DNA of 64,000 bases, taken from contig JADDOH010001520.1 in the NCBI GenBank assembly GCA_016648135.1, forward strand, positions 106,956 to 170,955, given 5' to 3'. The stretch is from Agrypnia vestita. Its lineage: Eukaryota; Arthropoda; Insecta; Trichoptera; Phryganeidae. Shown here piece after piece: positions 11,844 to 23,099 of the stretch. The first letter of the stretch is position 1; each line of letters begins with the position of its first letter. The translations under genes and the position numbers were made by a program. A model generated the notes under the pieces. The model was not told the origin of the DNA, searched no databases, and saw only the letters and a list, made by a program, of their open reading frames with translations.

Positions 11844-11915
11844 TGGTCCTCAGAAGGACCATTCGTCAACCGACGTTTCGCCTGAATCACAACAGGCATC
11901 TTCAGGTTGTCTTGT
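11844..11915 (-). ncRNA. Hammerhead-like motif, left end of Penelope-like element
   Basis: On the minus strand: CCTGAAGAT, a GCCTG/CAGGC stem, then CGAAACGTCGG, GACGA and a TGGTCC/GGACCA hairpin. Penelope-like elements are known to carry hammerhead ribozyme motifs in their terminal repeats. The core here reads CTGAAGA plus one extra T before stem II rather than a clean CUGANGA, so activity is uncertain. Confidence 0.5.
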
Positions 11916-12185
11916 TAAAAAATTTCCGTCCCGAGGGGCAGCGTACACGTCCGTTCGAATCGGAAGCTTATTATCAAGTGAGGTCTGGTAAGTCAAAGTC
12001 TAAATTTGGGTACTGTGGTCATTATTGGCCTTAAAGATTTTTGGGAATTTTGTATTAAATACTGGGTGTTCCCGGCCGTTGCTGGCCTTAATGGCGTTTG
12101 TTTGGCTCCTTGTGATGCGCTTTGTACTCGATGTTGCTTCTATTGTGTCGGTGGTTGACTTTTTTTTTCACCAAAAACCATTTCT

Positions 12186-13223
12186 CCAAAAATCCATAAT
12201 AACATCAAGTTCACAATGGAAATAGAAAACAATAATGAAATTCCTTTTCTTGATGTTCTAATAATTAAGAAAGACGACGGCACTCTCGGTCATACAGTTT
12301 ACAGAAAATCAACCCATACCAACAGATATCTCCACGCATCGTCAAATCATCATCCAGCACAAATCGCCTCAGTAGCAAATACCTTGATCACGCGGTCAAT
12401 AAGGATAGCCGACTCTGATAATATTAAAAACGAATTGAAACATCTTATAAATGCGCTTCAGTGTAACAGTTTCTCGAATTCCACGATAAATAATGCAATT
12501 AAAAGACATTAAAGTAAAATTAATAATAATAAAAATAAATTAATAGAAGCAAAACCACTAGCTACCGCATTCTTACCGAACGTAAAGGGAACTACAGATA
12601 AAATAAGTCGATTATTAAATGAATATAATATCCGCACTGTTTTTAGAACATATAATAAAATTTCATCACTTTTAAGAAGTCCGAAGGATAAAATACCTCT
12701 AGAATCGCACGGGGTATACGAAATACCATGCGGTGACTGTAACAAAACCTACATAGGTAGGTCAAACCGAAGAATCTCGGCACGCGTCTCTGAACATCGC
12801 GTAGATATAAAAAATCGGAAACTAACTTCTTCCCTTGTCCACCATTCTCTAACGGAGAATCATAAAATAGACTTCGACAATTCAAAAGTAGTTGTCAGCC
12901 TCAATAATGAAACATTTAGAATCTACAGAGAGGCAATTGAAATAAATAAAAGAAATAGTAATATAATGAACAACAGAGACGATAGCATTCGACTTCCGAC
13001 CGCATGGAGTAACATTCTTAATAATAATAATCAATTTTCTAATAAAAATAATATTAATAATAATAAACCAGAAATCACGATGAAAACACCGAAGCAATTA
13101 GAAAATCTAACATTTTCAACATTGTATAATGACGATAATAAAGTAAATATACGGATTACTAGAAGCCGAGCAAAAGTCATTAACGGCGTCGCTGGAGAAA
13201 CCCACTCCTCCACAAACACCTGA
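12186..13223 (+). pseudogene. Penelope-like RT end plus GIY-YIG endonuclease
   Basis: One frame of about 345 codons broken by a single TAA at 12510-12512. The first part (NNEIPFLDVLIIKK, then HTVYRKSTHTNRYLH and SNHHPAQ) is the conserved C-terminal reverse transcriptase block of Penelope-like elements. After a linker (TAFLPNVKGTTDKISRLL) comes the nuclease: GVYEIPCGDCNKTYIGRSNR, R..EHR, and FRIYREAIEINKR, giving the GIY, YIG, Arg, His and Glu positions of the fold intact. A low-complexity Asn-rich tail follows. The catalytic RT core upstream is absent. The open state after the stop suggests a fairly young copy. Confidence 0.88.
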
Positions 13224-13312
13224 CGCAGAATTTTTCAAACTTTCACTTGACGGTGAGCTCCGGACCCAAACGGTTGTACGCTTTTTGGAGAAGCAGCTCA
13301 TCGACAAGGCGC

Positions 13313-13382
13313 CCTGAAGATGAACAGTGAGATCTGTTCGAAACGTCGGCAGACGACTGGTCCTGACGACCAGAATTTGACG
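13313..13382 (+). ncRNA. Hammerhead-like motif, right end of Penelope-like element
   Basis: CCTGAAGAT, a GAACAG/CTGTTC stem, CGAAACGTCGG, GACGA, then a CTGGTC/GACCAG hairpin and GACGCGGGTTACCCCC. The two stems differ in sequence from the left-end motif but pair equally well, which suggests covariation and a constrained RNA fold. Confidence 0.5.
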
Positions 13383-13416
13383 CGGGTTACCCCCAAAGTA
13401 GTTAGAACTAACAAGT

Positions 13417-13420
13417 ATAT

Positions 13421-13462
<42 letters not shown>

Positions 13463-13490
13463 ATATATCTATATATATATATAATGTTAT
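13417..13490. repeat. (AT)n microsatellite
   Basis: An almost pure TA dinucleotide run with a few CT interruptions, directly beyond the right end of the Penelope-like element. Confidence 0.95.
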
Positions 13491-15620
13491 GATATGATAT
13501 ATTTTATTTATATATTTACAGTTATTAATAAATATAAACTTTTCGCATAAAATGCAGTACAAAATTCATTTTAGTTATTCATCACTGCATTAAATACTGT
13601 ACCATCCTTTAAGTGTGTTTCAAAATACAATTTTACATGCACCCTTAAACTCAGTTTTTCATTAAGCTCATTCTTCTTTACCATTTTATTCTCTTAACCA
13701 CCAACCACTCTCTATCTCCCTTCTGGTCTCTAATAGTTATTTTGTTTTCTCTTCCTGATTTCATTTTCATTTCAACGATGTAAAATTTTATTAATTAGAT
13801 CTCGCGATTTTTATCAAGATGTTTCTTAATATTTAGCGAGGTTAAACACTATTTGTTTCTGAAATATATTTTTCATGACGATTTTTGAAGCACTCTTTGA
13901 TACCAAGAAAATTATTTTTGATTTCGGACGACGCATATCCTAACGTAATATATATTGCCTTTTTTATTAGACAGATATCTTACCGTACGATACTCCGATT
14001 TACGGAGGCCAATTTCAACTGTCAAAAAGATGTTGAAAGGAAAGATTTATTTCCACTTATTACAACTTGCAATATAAACTAAAATTTGGAAATTGGTGGG
14101 ACATAGTGATCTTCTATACGAATGGATTAATGGATATACATCGCGTCTTTTTGGTGAGGAAACATCTATTTCAGAAATAATAATTTTCGAAAAAATGTTT
14201 TATTTTCTTATAATGTATATAATATACCCAAAACTTCATTATACTTATTGTATTAAAGTCATTAAAATATAAATCATTTACGCAATTAGCTCAAAATTTA
14301 AAAAAGCTCGTGATCCCTTTGAAAATCTATCACTTACACTTAAGAATAAAATAAATAGTCCAAGGCGTCGTCAAATTAAGATCTATTGCGAACTCTAAAT
14401 ATTCCGTGCCACACACGCAAGTTTTAACGGGACAGCATCGTACGCTGAATAGTCATTCATAATATTCTATATATTTTCCTTTCGAAATATCCTTATGATA
14501 ACATTTTTTATCACAATGTTTTGAATGTGGGCATGCACTCGTTCGCAGGTAATATTTTAATTGTTTATTTGATATGTTTTCATTGTTTTTACTGAGGTTA
14601 TTTGTAGTGCCTATTAAAAATTCATGGCATATACACATTTTATCTCAGACAATTACATCGTTTGTCACTTTGAGTCACACAGCAACGTAAATCAAAAAAG
14701 ATCTACTTTTAATTCTATCATGTGTTTGGTTAATGCGGCAAATAATATCAATAAGGTACTTTAATGGATAGCGAATTACTTCAGTTGAACAGAGTAGTAG
14801 GCCAAGATAAAATAGAATGTTGAATCTATATTTTATATATTGAATTGAGTTAAGATTATTAAGGACACTACAAGTAGAGATGAAACATGTTAATATTCAT
14901 TGATATTATGCTTACTCGTATACAAGGGATATTGAGATCGATAGGTTGGACCTATATATTAGGAAGCTGGTTGTTCAGTTTATACGAATAGAACGAACAT
15001 TAAATCATAGGTGTACATAATTCTGGAACTTCAAATCTATCGTAGCTCGCATTTCATAGGAGAAATATACGGTTGATATTTACTCGGTTGAGTTAGTTTG
15101 TATAGCTTGAAGGGGAAGTGGGGAGTATCATCAATATGCTGGGGAGAGTAGTATAGAGTTGCGAGGTGGTGAACACTAGGAGTGTACCATTGTAAAGGAA
15201 GCAAGGAGAATAACAAAGTGGGGGAAGGAGCGTCCCTTTTAAGTGTTGATAACAGGATGGCGCTTGAGTGGTTAGCAGACACAATGATGAGATTACTGAG
15301 GCATTCATTCGATTATGAAGAATCGAACCTTTGCAGTCAATTGAATAAATTAGAAAGTCCCTTTTGCTTTCAAATCTTAATTCGTTGTACACTTTTCATT
15401 TGAATGACAGGCAGATGGTTTACAGTAGCTTTAAATACGCAAGGAAGGTTCTATTGAAAAAGAATTCGATCCTAATAGAAATATAGTACGCGGAGAAAGG
15501 AAAGAACAACGATTTATTTTAAAAGGAAGTTTAGAAACTCTTGATAAGTATCACGAAATATACTATCCTATTGGGTTATTTAGCAGATAGGCTCGATCTG
15601 ATAGATCATTCCTCTCTCTA
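13491..15620. other. No gene recognised; possible retroelement interior
   Basis: AT-rich sequence with scattered open frames under 100 codons, none resembling a known protein. Because a polypurine tract and LTR-like block follow directly, this could be the decayed 3' interior of an LTR element, but I see no gag or pol motif. Confidence 0.35.
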
Positions 15621-15634
15621 AATAAGGGGGAAGC
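15621..15634 (+). other. Polypurine tract before LTR-like copy B
   Basis: AATAAGGGGGAAGC immediately precedes the TGTGATGG start of copy B. This is the position and composition of a plus-strand priming tract in LTR retroelements, and it makes copy B look like a 3' LTR. Confidence 0.5.
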
Positions 15635-18243
15635 TGTGATGGTCGACATAGAGATAGATTTAATAAATTTAGAAAATCATTAAATAATAATATTCAAAAA
15701 AGCCAAGTATGGACATCAAAAATATATTTCTTCTGGTTTGAATCGTTTAAAAGTAAAAGCCTGATATATTTCTTCTCAAGATTCTATGTATTACAAGAGG
15801 CTAACAAAATATTGAATATTCAGCTATACAAGTAATATTTCTTAGATTTTTATTATACCATAGATATAATTCTGTGTTAAATTAATATTGTTTGCCAATC
15901 CTAATAGACTCGACCTTGTGAGTAGGTGCGAACGAGCCTTTATTATTTATGAATCGGAACAGCAAGTCTCGCGTGTAGCGGGTGCTTTACTGTTATTTTA
16001 ACGAAACTGACCAATCACAAGCGCGCTTTGCCTTCGACGGGTTGAGCCGGAGGCGACCATCCTGATGACTGGATCCGGCCAATGGCGAGCGCCGCCGGTG
16101 AAGTCATTGCACATAGGATGAGTCACTGCACTAGCGTGGATTTCGGAGGTATAGTGCAATCGTTACTATTATAAAAGGAGCGAACACGATATACTCAGCC
16201 CTTCAGTTCGAGACCAGACTTGCGAGCGAAAGCGCTGCCCGAGAGACTACCGACAGAGCCCTCAGTTCCAGAACATCATTTGCGGACTGAGTTGCTGTCT
16301 GAACGTGTTGAGGAATCTACTATTCGTCAGTACCAGAAAGGATCATACCGCCACTGTGTAACAGCTAAGGAACACATTTATATTATCTATTACGGTTAAT
16401 TATTTTCACTATCGAAATTTATTTATTTTGGGAATATTTGAGTTCGGAATAATTATGTGTAATTAAATATCACGATTGCTTGTGTGATATTGGTTCAAAT
16501 CGTACGAGAATTCCTTCCGAACGGATGTATTTTTATGCAAAGCGAATTTCATACCGTTTATGCTGAAAATTGAATACACGGAGTTCTATATGAATTACTT
16601 AGTAGTATTATAATAATTGCTGTATTGCGTAGGTATTGCGCAATCATTACACTCGGTCTACAACTAACTCTTTATGAATCGAGTACCTCGGTATATTCAG
16701 CTTAATAAGTGGCTTCAGAATGACGAGTAAAGGACAGAATGGGGAGATCTAACTAAAGATTGGGGATATCTGGTTTGTGTTAGCCTAGCTGGCTGAGGGG
16801 TGGATGATTGCCGGCACTTGGGCGTGGAACCCGCACAAGCCCCTGCAGGGTCCCTTAAAGGCGGGGCCCTCCTTGTTGCTCGGGGTCGTCAATAAACCGA
16901 CCACCTAACCTCATCCGACGCAAACTACTTAAACCAACAAAAAGGTTCCCTTTGTCTTTGGAAGGATTTTCATGCCTGAATGCTTTAAAACCTCGATAGA
17001 AAACGTTAACTTCTATTTCGTCCTCTGTAAGAAAGACAGGGCCAGAATCAGTATAAAAATCATTCACTCATTTGGAATAGCTCGGATATTATAAATATTT
17101 ATGTTACTAACACTCTAACATTTGACCAAAGTAAATGTTGCAAGATGCAGAATCGTGGGACGCCGCTCTGAAAAGGCATAATGAGATTGCACAATAATTT
17201 GTAACATCGCTGACTATGCCCGCAAAGGAGGCTAATGTCGTCATCAATTCGTACCAAAAGAGTACATGATTCTTCAAACACCGGCCTAAAAGAAAGGCGC
17301 CTCAAGACAACACACATCATCAGAAACTCGTACCAAAAGAGTACGGCCTTCTCAATTATAAGCCTAAAAGAGGGGCGTCACAGGATCACATCTCGTAAAG
17401 AAGAGATAGAGTCTCGGGATGCAGTAAGTTCCGGAGGAACAAGGGGGGCCATTTAGTCACTTAGGAAGCTGGTCACCGGGTTTAGGCGGGCGCGGAGCCT
17501 TAACCCCCCTCGGCAGAGATGCTGAGGGTTTAAAAAACCAAAATTTAGCATTCAAAGAAACTATTATTTCATATAAACTCACGGGCTGTTGTAGAATCCT
17601 TTCGAACAAACCATCCCCGAGACCTTATCTACTTATTTATAAAGAAGTTTCGCTTCAAAAATGTCGTATTTCGTAGATAGCAAATATATGTATTTTTTTC
17701 CCCACGGAATTAATATGAACAGGTTCATGCACGTCTAAGATGGAACTATTCAAGGTAAGAATATGCTAATACAAAGTGTTTATAATTATTAATTTCAGTG
17801 TTATTTAATACGTGTGAATTTTTCCCTTTGCACCGTTCCAACGATCTTACTAGTTTGTATGCGAACCCAAGATGTTAGTTAATATTTTTAGTTAATATTG
17901 CATTCAAAAGCGCAATTTTCACAGAATAATTATTTTCAGTTAATACGTAATTTTAGTTAATTTATCGTATAGATTATTTTCGTATAGTACAGAATATTAT
18001 TTTATAAGAACATTTAGAAATATTTAGTTTATTTAACAAGACTCCGGCTATCTCCCATAGGATTCATCACATTGTTAGCCGCGGCCAGGAGTTGGCAAAT
18101 CAATTGAACATAGTAGATAAAATTAAATTTCAACTCGCGGCGATTAAGCAACGGCCTTTTAAATAAATTATTAATACAGAATTCATCTTTAATACGTTAG
18201 GAAGACCCTCTATCTAGCTGGGTCATCACAGGGGCTCCATGCT
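15635..18243 (+). repeat. Long LTR-like block, copy B
   Basis: The inverted partner of 4215-7618. Starts TGTGATGGTCGACA after a polypurine tract. Contains CCAAT boxes, TATAAAAG at 16170, a GC-rich leader, conserved AGTACATGAT and AAGAGTACGGCC segments near 17260-17345, and near its end a 44-nt segment with GTAAGA and TTTCAG borders (17755-17798). Homology with copy A continues past TGCGAACCCAAGATG (17863) to about 18243, so the repeated unit is larger than a simple LTR. Both copies share the same downstream flank, which points to segmental duplication or a bigger element rather than two independent insertions. Confidence 0.65.
16009..16190 (+). promoter_or_regulatory. LTR-like promoter in copy B
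   Basis: GACCAATCAC near 16010, GGCCAATGG near 16078 and TATAAAAG at 16170-16177, followed by ATACTCAGCCC. Order and spacing match copy A on the opposite strand. Confidence 0.5.
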
Positions 18244-18464
18244 GAGTGTGTGCCTTATGTCAGCACTTTGTCCATCACTGTGACTTTCGCTACCTTCCTT
18301 AGAAAACTAATCTCGGCTGCCTGGATCCTTGCTCTCACTCTCTCCGTCAGGATCCAAATTTGATGGTCATATATCATATTAGAGTGTGCCTGTACACAGA
18401 TTTGTAAAACAGTTTTGTCTTGACACTAGGCTCGGATTTTCTTATCACCGCACTATATAGATAA

Positions 18465-19521
18465 CTAGCTGTTCATTCCCGGCATGGCACGGGTTAAGGA
18501 TGAAGTTTAAAATAAATTTGTGAGGGTAAACAAAAGTTCGATTCAAGTTCAAATGATTCGATTTCCATTGAAAAAATATCAGGGGGAGGGGAAAGGGTAA
18601 AAGAATATGAAGGAATTGTCACCAATGTTAACCGCCGAATCCTAAAGAATAAGTTTCCAAATTTTGAGTCCGATCGGTCAAACAGTACAGATTAGCATCG
18701 AAAATAGGTCAGGGGGAGGGAAGGGATAAGAGACTAGGAGAGAAATTTTGCCTATGTTACCCGCCAATACCTAAAGAATAAGTTTCCAAATTTTGAGTCC
18801 GATTCGTCAAACGCTACAGATTTGCATCAAAAATATGTCAGGGGAAGGGAAAGGGGTATGAGAATAGGGGGGAAGTGTTGCCTGTGATACCCGCCGAGTC
18901 CTAAAGAATAAGTTTCCAAATTTTGAGTCCGATCGGTCAAACGGTACAGATTTGCATCGAAAAAATGTCAGGGGGAGGGGATGGGGTATGAGAATAGGGA
19001 GGAAGTGTTGCCCATATTACCCGCCGAGTCCCAAAAAATAAGTTTCCAAATTTTGAGTCTGATCGTTCAAACGGTACAGATTTGCATCGAAATATTGTCA
19101 GGGGGAGGGGAAGGGGTATGAGAATAGGGAGGAAGTGTTGCCTATGTTACCCGCCGAGTCTTAAAGAATAAGTTTCGAAATTTGAGTCCAATCGGTCAAA
19201 CGGTACAGATTTGCATCGAAAAAATGTCATGGGGAGGGGAATTGGTATGAGAATAGGGGGGAAGTGTTGCTTATGTTACCCGTCGGGTCTCAAAAAATAA
19301 GTTTCCAAATTTTGAGACCGATCGGTCAAACGGTACAGATTTTCATCGAAAATATGTCAGGGGGAGGGAAGGATGAGAATAGGGAGGAAATGTTGCCTAT
19401 GTTACCTGCCGGGTCCTAAAGCATAAGTATGCAAAATTTGATTCGAATCGGACAAACGGTGTGGATTTGTATAGAGAACAGACAGACAGACAGACAGACA
19501 TTGAGTTTTATAGGTATAGAT
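18465..19521 (+). mobile_element. RTE-like retroelement tail with internal array
   Basis: Starts CTAGCTGTTCATTCCCGGCA and ends ACAGACAGACAGACATTGAG..TATAGGTATAGAT. These are typical ends of short insect elements derived from RTE-type LINE 3' ends. TATAGAT-like sequence at both junctions is consistent with a target duplication. It interrupts the minus-strand LINE. A second copy with fewer internal units is at 36777-37174. Confidence 0.65.
18580..19440 (+). repeat. Seven tandem units of 130 bp
   Basis: The marker CAGGGGGAGGG-like recurs at 18580, 18710, 18839, 18969, 19099, 19229 and 19359, that is every 129-130 bp. Each unit reads GTTACCCGCCG, AAGAATAAGTTTCC, AAATTTTGAGTCCGATCGG, then CAAACGGTACAGATTTGCAT. 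The last unit passes directly into the GACAGACAGACA tail. Confidence 0.92.
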
Positions 19522-20321
19522 GTAAAACGCCGGTTGCAGCTCCAATTCTTCTAAAAAATTCCACCCCAAGGTATTTGAATTTTTCGTCTTGTTTCAGCTG
19601 GGTTCCCTGTATGCTGATCGAGCACTGCTTGTGGTTTCTTCCTACAACCATAACCTCTGTTTTGGTAGTACTAATATTCATCCCTATTTGAGTGCACTCT
19701 TTATTGAAGGAATTTATCCACTTGTAGGTCCTCTTGTGTGGGAGCCAGCCTTTCTATATGATCCGCGAAGAGTAAAGAAACTATTTCCACATCCCCAACT
19801 CTCACGGCCCTTGCTGTTTGGCTTTTCTGGCTTATCTTGTCCACATTAAGGGTGAACAGGATTGGCGAAAGTGGGCAACCTTGTCTCAATCCTATTCCAA
19901 CATTGATGTTCTCTGATATTGCGCCGTTTATTCGTACGCAGCTTTTGCAATCCTCATCCAAATATTGAATTGCCTTGAGAAGGTCTCTCTCTTTTCCGTA
20001 TTCGTTCAGCACTGTCCACATGATATCGCGCGGTACCAAGTCATATGCTTTCTCCACGTCTATGAATCCCATATAGATATTTTTTTTACATATTCCCAGA
20101 TTTTCTGGATAGTTTTTTGCAGCGTAAAAAATTGATCTGTTGTGCCTCTTTCGGCTCCAAAACCGCACTGGTCTTCTTGGATCTTGTTTTCCGTTATTCT
20201 GCTTTCTGAGATTTTTCTCTAGAATGCGAGCATATATTTTACCTGGCTGACTCAGCAAGGTGATTCCTCTGTAGTTGAAGCACACTTTGCTGTCTCCTTT
20301 TTCAAAAATGGGGACCATCAC
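19522..20321 (-). pseudogene. LINE reverse transcriptase remnant
   Basis: From 20321 down: MVPIFEKGDSKVCFNYRGIT, LLSQPGKIYARILEKNLR, a shortened QCGFRPGR-like region, MGFIDVEKAYDLVPRDIMW (catalytic Asp motif), GLRQGCPLSPILFTLNVDKI, and LLFADHIE where FADD is expected. The second catalytic Asp is replaced by His. After 19701 the frame breaks but KECTQIGMNISTTKTEVM and KYLGVEF remain readable in other frames. The YRGI-LLS style is shared by several LINE clades. Confidence 0.82.
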
Positions 20322-20730
20322 TCTTGTTCGCCAGACTTTTGGGGCCTTGTTCGTCTTCTACGCTACTGCAAATATGCGGGCTAGCCCACTTATTCCCTTA
20401 TTATTATTCAGATTTTCAACATCTTCTCAGGCCTTATCTTGTTGTTTGGCCATCTTCAATTGGCCTCCAATTTTTTCTCGAGGTATTTCTTTCACTTTCC
20501 TTCCTCTTAATTACCAATCCGTACGCGGTAAGCTTGTTACTTCTCTTGGACAGCTTTCCGTACAATTTCGGTTCACCAAGGCGTTATATTGTTATGATTA
20601 TTCAATAATAATGTCCACCAAAATAATTATATAGTGATGATTATTTAATAATAACCAACATTCAATAATTTTTATACAATACAAAATATTTTCTATAAAT
20701 ATATATTTTTATATAATTAATAAGAATATA

Positions 20731-20836
20731 CTTTTTCACCACTAATTTGTTGAAAATACCAACACGTTTCAGGAGCAATGGTCCTTCATCTCCGAAAAAT
20801 TTTGGTACTTTCAACAGACTAGTGGTGAAAACAAAG
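20731..20836. repeat. Short foldback, arms of about 50 bp
   Basis: TTTTTCACCACTA..TTGTTGAAA.TACCAA on the left pairs with TTGGTA.TTTCAACA..TAGTGGTGAAAA on the right, with a small centre around GGAGCAATGGTCC. A second inverted repeat (GTGACATTATTAAT) follows at about 20846-20894. It may be a MITE or a hairpin RNA source. Confidence 0.65.
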
Positions 20837-20894
20837 TGTATGTGTGACATTATTAATGTAATTAATGTAATTAATAATGTCATTAATAATGTCA

Positions 20895-22272
20895 CCATAA
20901 AAAATTTTGCTCTTATTGAACAAGATATTATTTACTTCAAATTCTTTTTGTGGCAACATTTTATAAATAAAATAAAAAATACTTTGTCTTATTAAATATT
21001 TTAGTTCTATATAAAAACAAGTTAAAACACAGTTAAAAGAAAAATACATTAGATATGGATAAAAAATGGGAAAATATTAATTAAACGAGAAGGAGAAAAC
21101 AACAAAGCCATACAAATAAAAAATGAAGAAGATATAAGAAAATACCAAGAAGTAAATTAAATGTGAAATAATTTCAGTTATAAAAAAGATGGTGGCATAA
21201 TTTTGTATTTTTTCTTAAAATTATTATTTTATTATTTATAATTATTTTTTTTCTTAAAAGTATAATTCTGTTCTTAAAAATACTAATAAAGACCACAGTG
21301 AATTGTGAAAAGTTTTTATATAATAGTTTTAGAGTATCTATATTATAAAGCAAGAGTAAAAATTAAATTGCACATATAAATAATGAAATGAAATCCTTGC
21401 GTTCAAACTGTTTATACAATTTTGCAAAAATGTAAAAATTAAATGGCAACAATCAATAAAAATAAAAATTATGAACTAGAGTGATAAATATTTCATGATA
21501 TACAGAGCAAGCAAAATATTTAACATAATTTTAAGTATTTAATAAACACTATTTAGTATCATACATAAAATTAACATTGAGATATAGACATTTGAAATAA
21601 AAATATATAATTTAGTATGATAAACAGTAAGGAGTGTGCCAAAAATAAATTTCATATTGTAAAATATAATATGATTCACGAATATGTTTTGTTCGCTATG
21701 GTGAAACTTAAATACAACCAACTTGCATATAATAAAAGAACGTCATGAAAAAATTCTAGAAACAAACAGAATAAACATTCGCGATGGTCACTCCCATCCC
21801 ATTGATCTAAAATCGCATACGGATCGATTCTACAAATGGACTGCAGCCTCCGCATTAATCCCTTTCACGGGGAAGAGCTGAATGCGCCGCGAGCGGACGG
21901 AGGACTAACCGCAGATGTGCAGCTCAAAAAGCTCCTCTTTATCATATTTAGCGGAGTTATTACACCTCAGTAAACAGTGCGATTAAACTCTATCTATTTT
22001 GCCGCTGGAATACGCGTATCCCGACAGTATATCAGTGGGGGATTATTTTAGTTTAATGCCTGGGTGAATTTAATCTTGCCTTGATACAGACGGTTCTAAG
22101 TCTGTACATCCGAGTTCGATGTTCGTGTTCATAAATCTATTACATATTTTTATTTATTGTTAAAATTTGTGAGACTTTTGAAATGTTCGTTTATACGAAA
22201 CTTGGTAATTAATATACCTACTACCGTTATGTATTGAAAAATTTAAACATTTTTTTAAAAGTATATATTTAA
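20895..22272. other. AT-rich stretch without recognisable gene
   Basis: Long A/T-rich runs, with a short GC-richer patch at about 21830-21960. No coding frame or terminal repeat was recognised. Confidence 0.45.
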
Positions 22273-22612
22273 TTAATCGAAGTATTGGCTATTGTCGTCT
22301 GCCCCTTTGCCATTTTAATGGAAGTTCATTGAGGCCTTTGCCATAGAAAACCGGGAGAGGGGTATCGATGAATTCTGAAAGCGTTTTTCACCGCCTCATC
22401 GGAGTTGAAAAATTTTCCTTGTAAAAAGTTATAACGATTCCGAAAAAATGGAAATCAGTAGATGCAGGTCTGGAAAGTAAGGTGAGTGACGGAGAATTTC
22501 TAGTCAAAGCTCCTGTGATTTTAAGACGGTCCAATGTGCAGTGTGTGGACGAGCGTTGTCATGGAGAAGTAGTGGTCTAGAGCGACTGACAACTCTCGCT
22601 AATTTTGGTTTG
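22273..22612 (-). pseudogene. Mariner transposase relic, C-terminal third
   Basis: Too broken for a long open frame but clear by eye. Reading the minus strand from 22612: a VSRSRPLLL segment, then HDNARPHTAH (second catalytic Asp), LEILRHSPYFPDL (third Asp, in the SPYSPDL motif), a frameshift, FHFF-like and ..NF remnants, then MAKALMNFH, and finally QYFD followed by TAA at 22275-22273. These are the standard landmarks of a mariner D,D34D catalytic domain in the right order. The N-terminal two thirds and any terminal repeat are missing. The wording differs from the mariner at 37.2 kb, so it is another, older lineage. Confidence 0.82.
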
Positions 22613-23099
22613 GAAAAAAAATTGTAATTAGCTATAATGTATCTGTACTTATAATATTGTAACATTGTATTGTTTTTTGAAAAAAAAAAAAATCATTCTA
22701 GTGCGTGATATTTTTGCGAATCATAAATATTTATTAAAATTGAGTACGCGCGCTAAATACTTTTATCGCCGATTAACTATTATTTTTAATTAAGAAGTAA
22801 ACGTATCTATTTGGGTATTGTTCTTTAAACAATTTTTGTTAAAATATATATTTAAGGACACAATTTTGTATTTATGAGTAATATGAAGTCAACTTGTGAT
22901 AGAATGGACTTATTTAAATCGATACTGATAGATATATTACGTTGAAATATATATCTGCTATTTTCAGAATAAAAGTGCTTCGCATTTGACGGGCTAATAT
23001 ATCACTATACTCGGCTTCGTATGTTTTTCTCCTAAAATATTTAGTATGCGACTAACGTTGGCAATGCTAAAATTATTCTATACTTGATTATTTCACTTT

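Larger units (their letters stand above)
11819..13405 (+). mobile_element. Penelope-like element with inverted terminal sequences (copy 2)
   Basis: A coding region for the end of the reverse transcriptase and a GIY-YIG domain is bracketed by inverted sequences of about 90 bp: TTGGGGGTAATCCGCGTCAA at the left and the reverse complement of a near-identical block at 13313-13405. Both contain the hammerhead-like motif. Upstream reverse transcriptase motifs are missing, so the element is internally deleted or 5' truncated. The inverted, rather than direct, arrangement of the terminal sequences is permitted in this class. Confidence 0.8.
18244..20640 (-). mobile_element. Broken LINE, split by an inserted repeat
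   Basis: Minus-strand non-LTR retrotransposon. The reverse transcriptase lies at about 19522-20400. The C-terminal block (KTKLFYKSVYRHTL.., IWILTERVRARIQAAEISFLRKVA) lies at about 18260-18440. Between them, 18465-19521 is a separate insertion: the frame stops at FKYLGVEF on one side and picks up at the C-terminal block on the other. Upstream of 20321 the frame has several stops but still shows DKIRPE-like and WRTRPQKSG-like remnants. The clade is uncertain. Confidence 0.75.

Noticed and set aside
14453..14638. Cys/His-containing 61-codon frame on the minus strand
   Set aside because: The spacing (CPHSKHCDKKCYH) hints at a zinc motif, but it is short, isolated and without context.
18580..19440. 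CRISPR-like regular repeat
   Set aside because: The 130-bp units are joined head to tail with no unique spacers, lie in a eukaryotic LINE-type tail, and no cas-like gene is present.
22060..22140. tRNA-like GAGTTCGATGTTCGTG segment
   Set aside because: No acceptor stem or cloverleaf could be drawn around it.
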